From positions 26,487 to 90,486 of the forward strand of contig CAYXBP010000007.1 in the NCBI GenBank assembly GCA_964463355.1: a DNA stretch of 64,000 nt, written 5' to 3'. The notes beneath the pieces are model-generated. The model had not been told where the DNA came from. It worked only from the letters and a program-made list of their open reading frames with translations, and searched no databases. Of this stretch, positions 34,218 to 43,122 are shown one piece after another. Both the position numbers and the translations under genes were made by a program. Each line of letters opens with the position of its first letter. The stretch's first letter is position 1. Source of the DNA: Firm-04 sp964463355 (GTDB lineage: Bacteria; Bacillota; Clostridia; Oscillospirales; Ruminococcaceae).

Positions 34218-35858
34218 ATGAAGCGTTTTTATGGTAAAGCTGTATGTGGCGGTGTGGCAATCGGCAAGGTACGGCTGATGCAGCGCAAAGAGTTACAAAG
34301 CGAAAAAACCCAAATTCACGATACAAAGGAAGAAAAGGTTCGTCTGCAACAGGCGATATCAATTGCGCAAAAGCAGCTTTTGGCACTGGCAGAACAAACC
34401 AAAGCGCAGCTTGGGGAATCACAGGGACAGATTTTTGAAATCCACAGCATGATGCTTGAGGACGAGGACTTCATGGGCTGCATAGACGAAACTATCACAC
34501 AGCAGCACTGCAACGCAGAATACGCTGTACAGCACGCGGCTGCCATGTTCGCTGATACCTTTGCTGCCATGGACGATGCCTACATGCAGGCAAGGGCTGC
34601 CGATGTGAAAGATATCAGTGAACGCTTACTGCGCTGCCTTTCCCATCGGCAGGATACGGCAGTTTCAGAGGAAACACCCTGTATTTTGTGCGCAGATGAT
34701 CTCTCTCCGAGTGAAACGGCAGGGCTTTCCACTGAAAAGGTACTGGGCTTTGCCACAGCGCATGGCTCTGCAAGCTCCCACACGGCGATTTTAGCACGAA
34801 GCATGAATATTCCAGCGATTGTTGGGCTGGGAGATGCTTTTCTTTCGGCTCTGCAAGATGATCAATCTATTCTTCTGGATGGCGATACAGGCGAATGTAT
34901 CATTGCACCCGATGCGCAAAGCATTCGTGCCGCAGAGGAAAAACAAAATCGTATTATAAAGCGCATCGCTGCACTGCATACACTGCGCACGTTGGAAACC
35001 ATCACCGCAGAAGGGAAAAGAATTCGCCTGTATGCAAATATCAGCAATGCAAATGATATGCAGCAAGCAATAGAAAACGGTGCAGAGGGTGTGGGGCTGT
35101 ATCGCAGCGAGTTTCTATATCTGCAACAAAATGCTCTGCCCGATGAGGAAACACAGTATCACGCCTACCGCCATTTACTGGAACAAATGCCAACAAATCT
35201 TGTCATTATCCGAACGCTGGATATCGGTGCAGACAAGCAAATGCCAAGTTTACCACTGCCCCATGATGATAATCCCGCACTGGGAGTACGCGGCATTCGT
35301 CTTTGTCTTGCGCGACCTCAACTGTTTCGCACGCAGCTGCGCGCGCTATATCGGGCATCTGTGCATGGCAAACTGGGTATTATGTTCCCCATGATTACCG
35401 AAACGGACGAACTGCGGCAAACACTTTCCATCTGTGCGCAAGTACAAAAAGAACTGCGGCAAGAGGGGCTGCCTTGTGGAGAAAATATCAAGCATGGTAT
35501 AATGATTGAAACACCAGCAGCAGCAATCGGCAGTGCAAAACTTGCAGCCTTAGTAGATTTTTTCAGCATCGGCACGAATGATCTGACACAATACACCCTT
35601 GCCTGTGACCGCCAAAACCACCAACTGGAATATCTGCACAGCAAACCATCTTCAGCGGTTATGCAGCTGATAGCGAAAACCGTCAAAAATGCCCACGCCA
35701 ATGGAATCTGGGCAGGCGTTTGCGGCGAAATGGCAGCTGATTCTGCACTGACTGAAGCTTTGCTGCAAATGGGTATTGATGAACTTTCCGTATCCCCAAA
35801 AGATATCCTTCCCTTGCGCGAACACATCCGGAAATTGTACGCAACCAAAAGAAACTGA
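34218..35858 (+). CDS. ptsI: PTS enzyme I
   Basis: The 546-residue enzyme takes phosphate from PEP and passes it to HPr. The swivelling phospho-His domain has SASSHTAILAR with His at about 188. The N-terminal HPr-binding helical region includes IHSMMLEDEDF. The PEP-binding barrel has GVGLYRSEFLY, LDIGADK and the catalytic-site motif GVCGEMAAD. Its length is about 25 residues short of the common 570. The start at 34218 lies 15 bp after the HPr stop, behind AAAGGGGC. With EII, HPr and EI in one operon, the cluster is a complete PTS. Confidence 0.96.
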   Translation: MKRFYGKAVCGGVAIGKVRLMQRKELQSEKTQIHDTKEEKVRLQQAISIAQKQLLALAEQTKAQLGESQGQIFEIHSMMLEDEDFMGCIDETITQQHCNAEYAVQHAAAMFADTFAAMDDAYMQARAADVKDISERLLRCLSHRQDTAVSEETPCILCADDLSPSETAGLSTEKVLGFATAHGSASSHTAILARSMNIPAIVGLGDAFLSALQDDQSILLDGDTGECIIAPDAQSIRAAEEKQNRIIKRIAALHTLRTLETITAEGKRIRLYANISNANDMQQAIENGAEGVGLYRSEFLYLQQNALPDEETQYHAYRHLLEQMPTNLVIIRTLDIGADKQMPSLPLPHDDNPALGVRGIRLCLARPQLFRTQLRALYRASVHGKLGIMFPMITETDELRQTLSICAQVQKELRQEGLPCGENIKHGIMIETPAAAIGSAKLAALVDFFSIGTNDLTQYTLACDRQNHQLEYLHSKPSSAVMQLIAKTVKNAHANGIWAGVCGEMAADSALTEALLQMGIDELSVSPKDILPLREHIRKLYATKRN

Positions 35859-35873
35859 CATCTGCCAAGGTGC

Positions 35874-36359
35874 TTATTCGGATTCTGTAAGCAATGCAGT
35901 TGCCACAATGCACGCTGCTTCGCCCACTAGTGCCTTGCAAGGACGCTTTTGATAATATGCAACTGTTCGTTCTTCGGGTGTGGGATCGCTTGCGCCGCTT
36001 TGTTGCAGCCCTAACAGCTCACGGCAAATAATACTGCCGTTTTTCAGTCTGAAATGCGCTGCAAGCTGTTGGATACGAGCATAGTGTTCCGTTTTTTCCA
36101 CTCGTGCATAGGGATCATCGTACCCACAACAAAGCCCAGCCACCATAAACATTCCGCTTACCGCACCACAGACCTCACGCAATCTGCCCATGCCGCCGCC
36201 AAAGGAGGAGGATATTCTTGCGGCAATTTCTTCGGAAAACCCGCACTCCTCCGCAAAGGCAAGTAGCACCGATTGACTGCAATTATAGCCTTGTGCAAAG
36301 AAATCTTCTGCTTTTCGGGCATAATAGGCAGCATCATGCTGCAATGTGATGTGTACCAT
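35874..36359 (-). CDS. C_GCAxxG_C_C family protein
   Basis: The 161-residue protein belongs to the putative redox-active C_GCAxxG_C_C family. The motif is in order: YNCSQSVLLAF near residue 26, then VCGAVSGMFMV with CGAVSG at about 63-68, then CCGYDD and later Cys in IICRELLG. Cys residues are arranged as in the family, and these proteins probably bind a metal or cluster. The start codon overlaps the GH2 stop by 1 bp, and GGAGG precedes it, so it is co-translated with the glycosidase. It converges with ptsI. The biological role is unknown. Confidence 0.85.
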   Translation of the reverse strand: MVHITLQHDAAYYARKAEDFFAQGYNCSQSVLLAFAEECGFSEEIAARISSSFGGGMGRLREVCGAVSGMFMVAGLCCGYDDPYARVEKTEHYARIQQLAAHFRLKNGSIICRELLGLQQSGASDPTPEERTVAYYQKRPCKALVGEAACIVATALLTESE

Positions 36360-39300
36360 TATTCTACCTCCGTATCGTCATCTGCGGGAATCACACGAAA
36401 CGCTGCAAAATCAAAATCACATCCAGGGAGAAAACAGAACTTCACCTTTCCCTTGCCACGAAAATCTGCGACCTTCTGCCTCACCGTTGTAATCTCCTCC
36501 GAAAAGGGAAACTCAATGATCGTACGCACTTCCTGCACACCATTTGTGATATACATATGCACCGAATCATTATCATGGCGCGTTCTGCCAGTCAGCTCGA
36601 TGGCTGCAATGCCCCTTGTAAAGTCCATATCTTCAAAATCAATGAATACATTGTTGCCGATGCCGCAAACCGCATCACCGCTGACTGTAAAAGTATCACC
36701 ATGAATCAGATCATTGTGCGCTGCTGCAATGATCTCATACGCCCTTTCAATAGGTGTAAAGCGAAATGCGCCAAAATCCAGACGATGAGAATGCGCTTCA
36801 AAGCGGAAATACAGATCATGTACGCCGTAAAGTCGCTCTTTTAACTGATAGCAATTGGACTGAAAGGTCTGCCAAAGAAATGCTGCATGGTAGGTAAATG
36901 CGCCAAGCTGCTTGCCATCACAGTCAGGGTGACCATCCCATAGCGTAAAGTCAATGTCTTTATCCGAAAACCAGTGCAAAAGCTGAACCATCAGACGATC
37001 ACTGCCATATCTGCCGAAATCCAGCTTTGTAAATCCAATGGTATTATTCGCATCAGTAAGGATAACTGCACCTGCCGCTACTTCATCCAGCAATACGCCT
37101 TTTTTCTCATAAAAGCAGCCTGTAACCGCCTTGTAGGGATCAGTAAAGGGCTGCCCAAAGCCTTCCGCAGTAAACGCAAAATCAGAGATGACCTCCGCTT
37201 GTGGCTTGCCGTTATTACAGCTGCAACGCAGACGAAATGCGCCGTCACCGATGGCAGTGACTGTTGCTGTACTGCCTGTAACACATACTGTGGCGATATT
37301 CGTCACTATGCCGCTGTTGGTAACAATTTTCCATTGCAGATCACGATAAGATGCATTTGCGGGAAGAATCTCTGCGCGAATGGTGGCATTGGGTGCATCA
37401 GGCAGCAGCAAAGAATTGCCACTTCTGTGCAGCACAATCTTGCGCACGGGAATTTCCCCGTTATGAGCATCCATAGCAATACGACGGCGGTAGAGCGCAG
37501 GGTTGATATCTACAATGGGCAATACGGGCAGTTTCAGTTCTGCCTCACGCAGATTCGGTGCTTCTGCACGAATGATAACCGTATCCGCTTCGCCATCAAC
37601 GGCAACCCATGCCACTGCCTTGCCCGAAAACAGCTTGCGGCAATTGCTGTGATAACTGTCATAATCGGTGCTATCGCCATTATCAAAGCCAACCAGTCTG
37701 CCACCCTCTACAGTAATTCGCACACGATCACGGGCATTTTCCACAGGGTTGCCTGCTGCGTCAGTGGCAGAAATGGTCACTGCTGCAAGCTCTTGCAGCA
37801 CAGGAGTATGAGATCTCAATACCAGCGCACAACTATCCCCGAAAGAACGGCGAATATCCTCATGAAGCTTACCCTGTGCATCATAACCGCGCACACAGAT
37901 TTCTCCTGCATGATACGGAACCTGCCACGACACCACATACTGCTGCGGCACACGCTTTCCTATTGATGCACCATTGACAAACAGTTCCACTGCTTGCAGA
38001 TTGGTGAATGCCACCACATCCACAAGCTGATCCTCGTTGAAATCCCAATAAGGCAACAAATGCAGCACAGGATGATTTGACCACGCTGCCTGATACAGGT
38101 AGAATTGATCCTTTTTCAGACCCGCAGTATCAATACAGCCATAATAAGAATTTTTTGTTGCATAGGGAGTTGGTTCGCCGATATAATCACTGCCTGTCCA
38201 GATAAACATACCCGCACAATAATCGGCACAGGCATCTTTGCAGATTACCTCCTGTGCTGTATCCGCAGTAAAGCCACCGCGACAGTTGCCTAGGGAAGAA
38301 CATTGCAAATCCTCATGGGTAAGAAAGGGCGTATCCAATGGAAAATGGTAGATCCCGCGGCTCTTGACACCTGCGGTGGTTTCGCTGCCGTAGATACACC
38401 ATGTCGGGTACTGCGCATGATGAGGATCATAACAGTTTTCTCCATAATTATACCCCACAAGATCCACCTGCTGAGCGCAGTGCTGGGCATTCTCCCACGG
38501 CATATAGTTAGAACCAATGGTGGTATACGCATTTTGCAGCGGATCATGTTCGCGGACAGCATTGTGCAGCAGCTTTGCCACCTCGCAGCCTCGCTGCGAG
38601 AGGTGTGTATCATAGATTTCGTTACCTATACTCCACATGATCACAGAAGGATGATTGCGATCACGACGCACCCACGATGCCACATCTTTTGCAAACCACT
38701 GCGTAAAGAATCGCGCATAGTCAAACTCAGTTTTCGGACGCTCCCACATATCAAAGGCTTCGCTGTCTACCAACAAACCCAATTCATCGCAAAGATCCAT
38801 AAACCCTTTTGCAGGCATATTGTGCGATGTACGCACAGCATTAGCACCCATTTCTTTCATTGTCTGCAATTGACGGCGTGCTGCCTCTTTTTGAAAGACC
38901 GCACCAAATGCACCAAGATCATGGTGCAAACAGACACCGTGCAGTTTTACGCATCTGCCATTGAGTAAAAAGCCACGATTTGGCTCAAAAGCAATCTCAC
39001 GCAAACCCACAAACTGCTCGACTGTATCAACAACAGCGCCCTCCGCAAAAAGCTGTACTGTCAGTTTCAACAACGTGGGGTGGGCAATATCCCAGATTAA
39101 GGTTTCGTCATCGGGCAGAATAAACTGCCGATCTGTGCCCTGATACAGCAACATTTCCCCATGAGAAAGCTGCACCTGTACGACAGCATCGCCAACAAAC
39201 TCGGCAGATACTTGACACTGCCAACCCTTCGCAGTCTTTTGTGCATGAAAATAGATTCCGTCCTCTACAAAATGGGTCGCCGATGTTTCCAGCAGCCACA

Positions 39301-39697
39301 CATCGCGAAAGATACCCGCACCTGAATACCAACGGGAATTGGGAGATTCATAACGTACTAGGACAATCAGTTCGTTCTCACCTAACTGCAAATGCTGCGT
39401 AAGCTCTACGCAAAAGGACGAATACCCATACTTATTTTCACCCACTTCCACACCATTGAGGTATATAGTGCAATCCTGATAAACGCCTTCAAAATAAACC
39501 CGCACAGATGCCGCACCATTGTAGCAAAAACGCTTGCAATACCAGCCAAAGCCTGAAGCATACAGAGCGTTGGCATCGGCAATCAGCCAGTCATGGGGCA
39601 GTTCTATAGGCGAAAACACCGCTTTGCGTGCATCTGCAAGGGCAGTGCCCACGGGAGTAAGTGCAAACGTCCAATTGTAATTCCATAACGACTTCAT
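36359..39697 (-). CDS. GH2 beta-galactosidase-like glycosidase
   Basis: The 1112-residue enzyme belongs to glycoside hydrolase family 2. The N-terminal sugar-binding domain has YYLNGVEVG-like and SRWYSGAGIFRDVWL motifs. The TIM barrel contains VRTSHNMPAKGFMDLCDELG, the acid/base motif SIGNEIYD and the nucleophile region YGSETT, and FIWTGSDYIGEPTPY. Extra C-terminal beta domains of the DUF4982 and bacterial Ig-like types extend to the end. There is no signal peptide, so it acts in the cytoplasm. The start is the ATG at 39697 with GGAGG five bases before it. It is divergent from a GH5 gene with which it shares the upstream region. Galactosidase or related exo-activity is likely. Confidence 0.92.
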   Translation of the reverse strand: MKSLWNYNWTFALTPVGTALADARKAVFSPIELPHDWLIADANALYASGFGWYCKRFCYNGAASVRVYFEGVYQDCTIYLNGVEVGENKYGYSSFCVELTQHLQLGENELIVLVRYESPNSRWYSGAGIFRDVWLLETSATHFVEDGIYFHAQKTAKGWQCQVSAEFVGDAVVQVQLSHGEMLLYQGTDRQFILPDDETLIWDIAHPTLLKLTVQLFAEGAVVDTVEQFVGLREIAFEPNRGFLLNGRCVKLHGVCLHHDLGAFGAVFQKEAARRQLQTMKEMGANAVRTSHNMPAKGFMDLCDELGLLVDSEAFDMWERPKTEFDYARFFTQWFAKDVASWVRRDRNHPSVIMWSIGNEIYDTHLSQRGCEVAKLLHNAVREHDPLQNAYTTIGSNYMPWENAQHCAQQVDLVGYNYGENCYDPHHAQYPTWCIYGSETTAGVKSRGIYHFPLDTPFLTHEDLQCSSLGNCRGGFTADTAQEVICKDACADYCAGMFIWTGSDYIGEPTPYATKNSYYGCIDTAGLKKDQFYLYQAAWSNHPVLHLLPYWDFNEDQLVDVVAFTNLQAVELFVNGASIGKRVPQQYVVSWQVPYHAGEICVRGYDAQGKLHEDIRRSFGDSCALVLRSHTPVLQELAAVTISATDAAGNPVENARDRVRITVEGGRLVGFDNGDSTDYDSYHSNCRKLFSGKAVAWVAVDGEADTVIIRAEAPNLREAELKLPVLPIVDINPALYRRRIAMDAHNGEIPVRKIVLHRSGNSLLLPDAPNATIRAEILPANASYRDLQWKIVTNSGIVTNIATVCVTGSTATVTAIGDGAFRLRCSCNNGKPQAEVISDFAFTAEGFGQPFTDPYKAVTGCFYEKKGVLLDEVAAGAVILTDANNTIGFTKLDFGRYGSDRLMVQLLHWFSDKDIDFTLWDGHPDCDGKQLGAFTYHAAFLWQTFQSNCYQLKERLYGVHDLYFRFEAHSHRLDFGAFRFTPIERAYEIIAAAHNDLIHGDTFTVSGDAVCGIGNNVFIDFEDMDFTRGIAAIELTGRTRHDNDSVHMYITNGVQEVRTIIEFPFSEEITTVRQKVADFRGKGKVKFCFLPGCDFDFAAFRVIPADDDTEVE

Positions 39698-39740
39698 ATA
39701 AACCTCCGTTATCTTTTGGGACAGATTTTCAAAAAAATAC

Positions 39741-39769
39741 TGGACAATGCAGAAATAATATGCTATACT
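39741..39769 (+). promoter_or_regulatory. promoter for the GH5 gene
   Basis: TGGACA at 39741-39746 and TATACT at 39764-39769 are separated by 17 bp. The 102-bp region between the two divergent glycosidase genes may also hold an operator. Confidence 0.78.
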
Positions 39770-39799
39770 TTGTTCAACATGAAACAGGGAGGTTCTACT

Positions 39800-40855
39800 A
39801 TGAACCATATAACCGCCATGGAGTTTGTACACTCCATCCGCAGCGGCATCAGCTTGGGCAACAGCTTTGACAGCGTACCCAAAGCCAATCAGCTTGCTAC
39901 CCTACAATCGCTGACCGATTATCAGACCGCGTGGGGCAACCCCGTAACAACGACTGCTCATCTGCAAATGCTGCGTGATGCAGGTTTTGATGTACTGCGT
40001 TTCCCCGTGACATGGGGGCCGCATCTTGGAGATGCCCCAGACTACACCATAGATCCTGCATGGCTGCAAATGGTAGCGGATATCGTATATAGCGCACTGG
40101 ATATGGGCTTTCGCATGGTGCTGAATGTGCATCATGACGGCGCAAAAATACCTCTTGCTGCACAACAGCTGGATGCATCTGAAGCGGTGCTTTGTGCCAT
40201 CTGGCGACAGCTTGCAGACCGTTTTCAGGATATTGGCACATCTCTTATATTTGAAACCCTCAATGAACCACGTTTGGGTGATAACTGGGACGGCTCCCCT
40301 GAGGGCTGCGCAGCGGTCAATCGCTTAAATGCCGCTGCACTGCGTACCATTCGTGCGGCGGGTGGCTGCAATGCCGCAAGATTTATTATGTTGCCCACCT
40401 ATGCCGCATCGCCCAAGGAAATCGCATTTCAGCACATGCAAGTACCCAAGGATGACCGTGTTATCGTATCGGTACACGCGTATTCTCCAACAGAATACTG
40501 CTTTCCAAATCATGCGGTCACATGGAATCCACCCAGAGAACACTGGGGCGAACGGCTCGATTACTCGCTGCTGACAGCATTATTTGCACGCATCGAAAAA
40601 TACTTTACGCAAAAAGGCATCCCTGTGATTATTGGGGAAATGGGCGCGGTAAAAAAGAGCGATGAAAGCAATCGCCAATTGTGGACTGCCGCCTATACCA
40701 AAATCGCCGCTGCACATGGTGTCCCATGCTTTTGGTGGGATGAGGGCAACTGTGGTGAAGGCGGATTCGGCTTGTTTGACCGGCGCACACTAACCTGCAC
40801 CGCACCAGAAATCGTTGCGATTTTAACTGGAAAAACCCCGCACAACACCGATTGA
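39800..40855 (+). CDS. intracellular GH5 endoglucanase-like enzyme
   Basis: The 351-residue enzyme is a GH5 family TIM-barrel glycosidase, perhaps GH5_4. The acid/base Glu is in ETLNEPR (Glu at about 156). The nucleophile is in VIIGEMGA (Glu at about 280). The N-terminal SGISLGNSFD, the RFPVTWGPH strand and the VNVHHDG-like LNVHHDGA are conserved. No signal peptide and no dockerin are present, so it probably cleaves imported oligosaccharides. The start is the ATG at 39800 with GGGAGG upstream. Substrate may be a cello- or xylo-oligosaccharide. Confidence 0.93.
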   Translation: MNHITAMEFVHSIRSGISLGNSFDSVPKANQLATLQSLTDYQTAWGNPVTTTAHLQMLRDAGFDVLRFPVTWGPHLGDAPDYTIDPAWLQMVADIVYSALDMGFRMVLNVHHDGAKIPLAAQQLDASEAVLCAIWRQLADRFQDIGTSLIFETLNEPRLGDNWDGSPEGCAAVNRLNAAALRTIRAAGGCNAARFIMLPTYAASPKEIAFQHMQVPKDDRVIVSVHAYSPTEYCFPNHAVTWNPPREHWGERLDYSLLTALFARIEKYFTQKGIPVIIGEMGAVKKSDESNRQLWTAAYTKIAAAHGVPCFWWDEGNCGEGGFGLFDRRTLTCTAPEIVAILTGKTPHNTD

Positions 40856-40907
40856 ATCAAATATATACCATCATTTTCCATATTTCGCAGCAGCTGCATA
40901 ATCGCCC

Positions 40908-40937
40908 GAATTTTGTAAACAATACCGCTACATACTA
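40908..40937 (+). promoter_or_regulatory. candidate sigma-G promoter for spoVT
   Basis: GAATTT at 40908-40913 and CATACTA at 40931-40937 are spaced by 17 bp, close to the forespore sigma-G/F pattern. In Bacillus, spoVT depends on sigma-G. No sigma-A promoter is obvious. Confidence 0.5.
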
Positions 40938-40960
40938 TTCGTATGGAAAGGAGCCGCAGA

Positions 40961-41509
40961 ATGAAAGCGACCGGTATTGTAAGAAGAATTGACGATCTTG
41001 GGAGAGTAGTGATCCCAAAAGAGATTCGCAGAACCATGCGGATTCGCGAGGGTGACCCACTGGAGATCTACACCAGTGCAGAGGGCGAAGTAATCTTCCG
41101 CAAGTATTCAGCACTGGGCGAAATGAGCGAGAGCGCGGTGCAAGTCGCAGAGATCATGCAGAAGTTGGCAGGCTGCCCTGTCATCGTGTTTGACCGTGAC
41201 CATGTGGTTGCGGTATCGGGCACCCAGAAAAAAGAATTGATAGAACGACGTATCTCCCCCGCGCTGGAGGAGGTCATGGAATCGCGCCGCGGCTATTACA
41301 GCAAGGCAAACGATCCAAACCGTCTGCGTCCCGTGGAGGGCTTATCGCGCACGGCACTTGCCTGCCTGCCCATTCTAACCGCTGGTGATGTAACTGGTGC
41401 TGTTGCTTTTCTGGATCCCACAGACCAACAGTTGGCAGCTCCAACCGACCTGCAATGCTCACTGATTTCCGCCTCTGCGCAGTTTCTCGGCAGACAGATG
41501 GAGTCGTGA
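40961..41509 (+). CDS. spoVT: stage V sporulation protein T
   Basis: The 182-residue regulator controls forespore genes. The AbrB-type N-terminal DNA-binding domain (MKATGIVRRIDDLGRVVIPKEIRR, quoted here only in part) covers about 1-50. A GAF-like domain follows (about 60-180) with CPVIVFDRDHVVAVSG. The start at 40961 has GGAAAGGAG nine bases upstream; the ATG at 40943 is rejected. SpoVT implies that the organism forms spores. A candidate sigma-G promoter lies in front and a strong terminator behind. Confidence 0.95.
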   Translation: MKATGIVRRIDDLGRVVIPKEIRRTMRIREGDPLEIYTSAEGEVIFRKYSALGEMSESAVQVAEIMQKLAGCPVIVFDRDHVVAVSGTQKKELIERRISPALEEVMESRRGYYSKANDPNRLRPVEGLSRTALACLPILTAGDVTGAVAFLDPTDQQLAAPTDLQCSLISASAQFLGRQMES

Positions 41510-41513
41510 CGCA

Positions 41514-41560
41514 AAAAACCGAAGGCGTCCGCATGGCTGCGGTGCCTTCGGTTTGTTTTT
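41514..41560. terminator. terminator after spoVT
   Basis: The stem AAACCGAAGGC/GCCTTCGGTTT, with an inner CCGCA/TGCGG helix, is followed by GTTTTT and preceded by an A run. Confidence 0.9.
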
Positions 41561-41641
41561 GCAGATTGGTCATCTCAGCACAAGTGCTGCCGACATACAA
41601 ACAGCAGATTTTTCGTTCATTGTCATTACTCTATTCTCCTT

Positions 41642-42361
41642 TTAATTTATCAATATTTCTTCTCCCGCAAAAGATCCCTCATACCATTTCATACAGTATT
41701 CCATTCCATCATACACTTTTTGTGGCACAGTATAAACATAGAATTTCACTTTCATATTGATTTCATTCCTATAATATCCTATAGTGTTATCTGTTTCATT
41801 AGCAGAACTTGTGGTATTGCTAGCAAATTTTTCAAAAAGAAGCGTCAGTTCTTCTTTATCAAAGATTCTATCATCTGAAATATATACATCACACACAAAA
41901 TAAGTCTGTTGCTTCAGCTCTTCATAAGTAAGATGCGGACTGGTATTAAAGGGTAGTTCTTTTTCATCAGCACTAATTTCAATAAACTTAAAATCTGACA
42001 AGTATGTTTTTAAATATGTCTCTATCTCCTCTTGAACTTGAGGAAGATATTTGTGCCGAAGATAATTCTCACTAATCACTTCATAATAATCCTTGGTATG
42101 AAGTGTTGCCTGGAACTCGATGCCATCTTCAACACATCTGACATCACAATCCTCAGCTATTGACATCATTCCGATAGAGCCCCCCAATATTTCAAACTCC
42201 ATTCCATATTTTTCTTCAAGTTCTTCCTTTAGAAATACACGAGCACTGCTTTTAGGAACACTAGACTCATCTGAACAATTTGAATCATTATGGCTAATAC
42301 TGCTGCATCCTACTAAAGATAAACTAATTACAGTTGCAAAACATAAAGAAGACAATCTCAT
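41642..42361 (-). CDS. A+T-rich lipoprotein of unknown function
   Basis: The 239-residue product has a signal peptide with lipobox LVGC and a Ser-rich stretch. The mature part is mixed alpha/beta and acidic; I recognise no domain. Cys residues occur in EDCDVRC and FVCDV, which may form disulfides. The start is the ATG at 42361 with AGAAAGGT nine bases upstream; the upstream ATG or GTG at 42388 is rejected. The base composition is clearly more A+T-rich than the flanking genes, which suggests recent transfer. It lies next to an agrB remnant of similar composition. Confidence 0.75.
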   Translation of the reverse strand: MRLSSLCFATVISLSLVGCSSISHNDSNCSDESSVPKSSARVFLKEELEEKYGMEFEILGGSIGMMSIAEDCDVRCVEDGIEFQATLHTKDYYEVISENYLRHKYLPQVQEEIETYLKTYLSDFKFIEISADEKELPFNTSPHLTYEELKQQTYFVCDVYISDDRIFDKEELTLLFEKFASNTTSSANETDNTIGYYRNEINMKVKFYVYTVPQKVYDGMEYCMKWYEGSFAGEEILIN

Positions 42362-42415
42362 ATAAATGACCTTTCTGCGACAATTCACTCTTTAAGAAAT
42401 TTTAACATTTTTATC

Positions 42416-42715
42416 TTAACCAGTGCGATGAGCAATAAGCTTATTCTTGACGCAACCTACCACTAACATAGCACTCATTATTATGAATACAAATGACATA
42501 GCACTTAGTAAATTCGAAATGTGCAATATCCCAAATAGAATGCTTAATACCACTTCTACCATAGTTATAATGATAGCTCTTTTTCTGTAGACCGTTGCTT
42601 CTATTTCATCAAGAGGCTTATTTTTATCTTCTACTGGCGAAAGAAAAACAATCAAAAGAATCGACAGCACAACAAGAATCCAACACCACCAATGATTTAA
42701 TGCAATACATCTCAA
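42416..42715 (-). pseudogene. agrB remnant (C-terminal half)
   Basis: The 99-codon frame opens with TTG and has no ribosome site. It matches the second half of AgrB: two or three membrane helices and the conserved LSPVEDKNKPLDEIE loop with a following RKRA basic stretch. The N-terminal half, including the catalytic His of this peptidase that processes autoinducing peptides, is missing. A Cys near residue 3 or 11 could be the ancient catalytic Cys. No agrD or agrC frame is close. The frame ends 4 bp from the DUF1508 stop, so the truncation point lies near 42716. A degraded copy is the best interpretation. Confidence 0.75.
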
Positions 42716-42718
42716 ACA

Positions 42719-43093
42719 TTACTCTTCTGGCACGATGATCTTGGCATCCACAGCATTTCTGCGCACGCTGTCGATGCCGTTCATGCAGCCTGCCTTTGCA
42801 ACATAGCCCTCACTGACGGCGATGATCTCACCATTGACAGCCTTCAGGCGGAAGCGATACTCCCCTGCTTTATCTTGATAAACCTCGAATTTCGGATGCT
42901 TCTGCTGAGTGTAGCCCTCCACAGTCTGATCCTCAATATTTGCGATGGGTGCATTCTTTGCGATGCTTGCTGCGCCATTCTTTGCGGAATCCACCGAAGA
43001 ATACGTTTCACCAGTAGCGATAATCTCGCCGTTTCCAGCCTTCAGACGCAGACCGAAGCCCGACTTTCCAACGTTGATCTCAAACTTGCCCAT
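42719..43093 (-). CDS. DUF1508/UPF0339 protein with two repeats
   Basis: The 124-residue protein has two tandem domains of about 50 residues (about 1-50 and 65-118). Each has the family pattern F-E-V/I ... G-x-F/Y-x-F/L-R-L-K-A ... NGEIIA, followed by a stretch that begins with Y and ends with N. DUF1508 proteins (YegP-like) have no known biochemical function; the fold is a small alpha/beta unit. The start at 43093 follows an AAAGGACGG site. It is adjacent to another small abundant-looking gene on the same strand, with a shared promoter at 43380-43408. Confidence 0.88.
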   Translation of the reverse strand: MGKFEINVGKSGFGLRLKAGNGEIIATGETYSSVDSAKNGAASIAKNAPIANIEDQTVEGYTQQKHPKFEVYQDKAGEYRFRLKAVNGEIIAVSEGYVAKAGCMNGIDSVRRNAVDAKIIVPEE

Positions 43094-43122
43094 GGGTATT
43101 ACCGTCCTTTCGTATTACAGTT

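Noticed and set aside
36974..37966. 330-codon open frame on the plus strand
   Set aside because: It lies antisense to the GH2 gene. The composition is Ile/Cys-rich and shows no domain.
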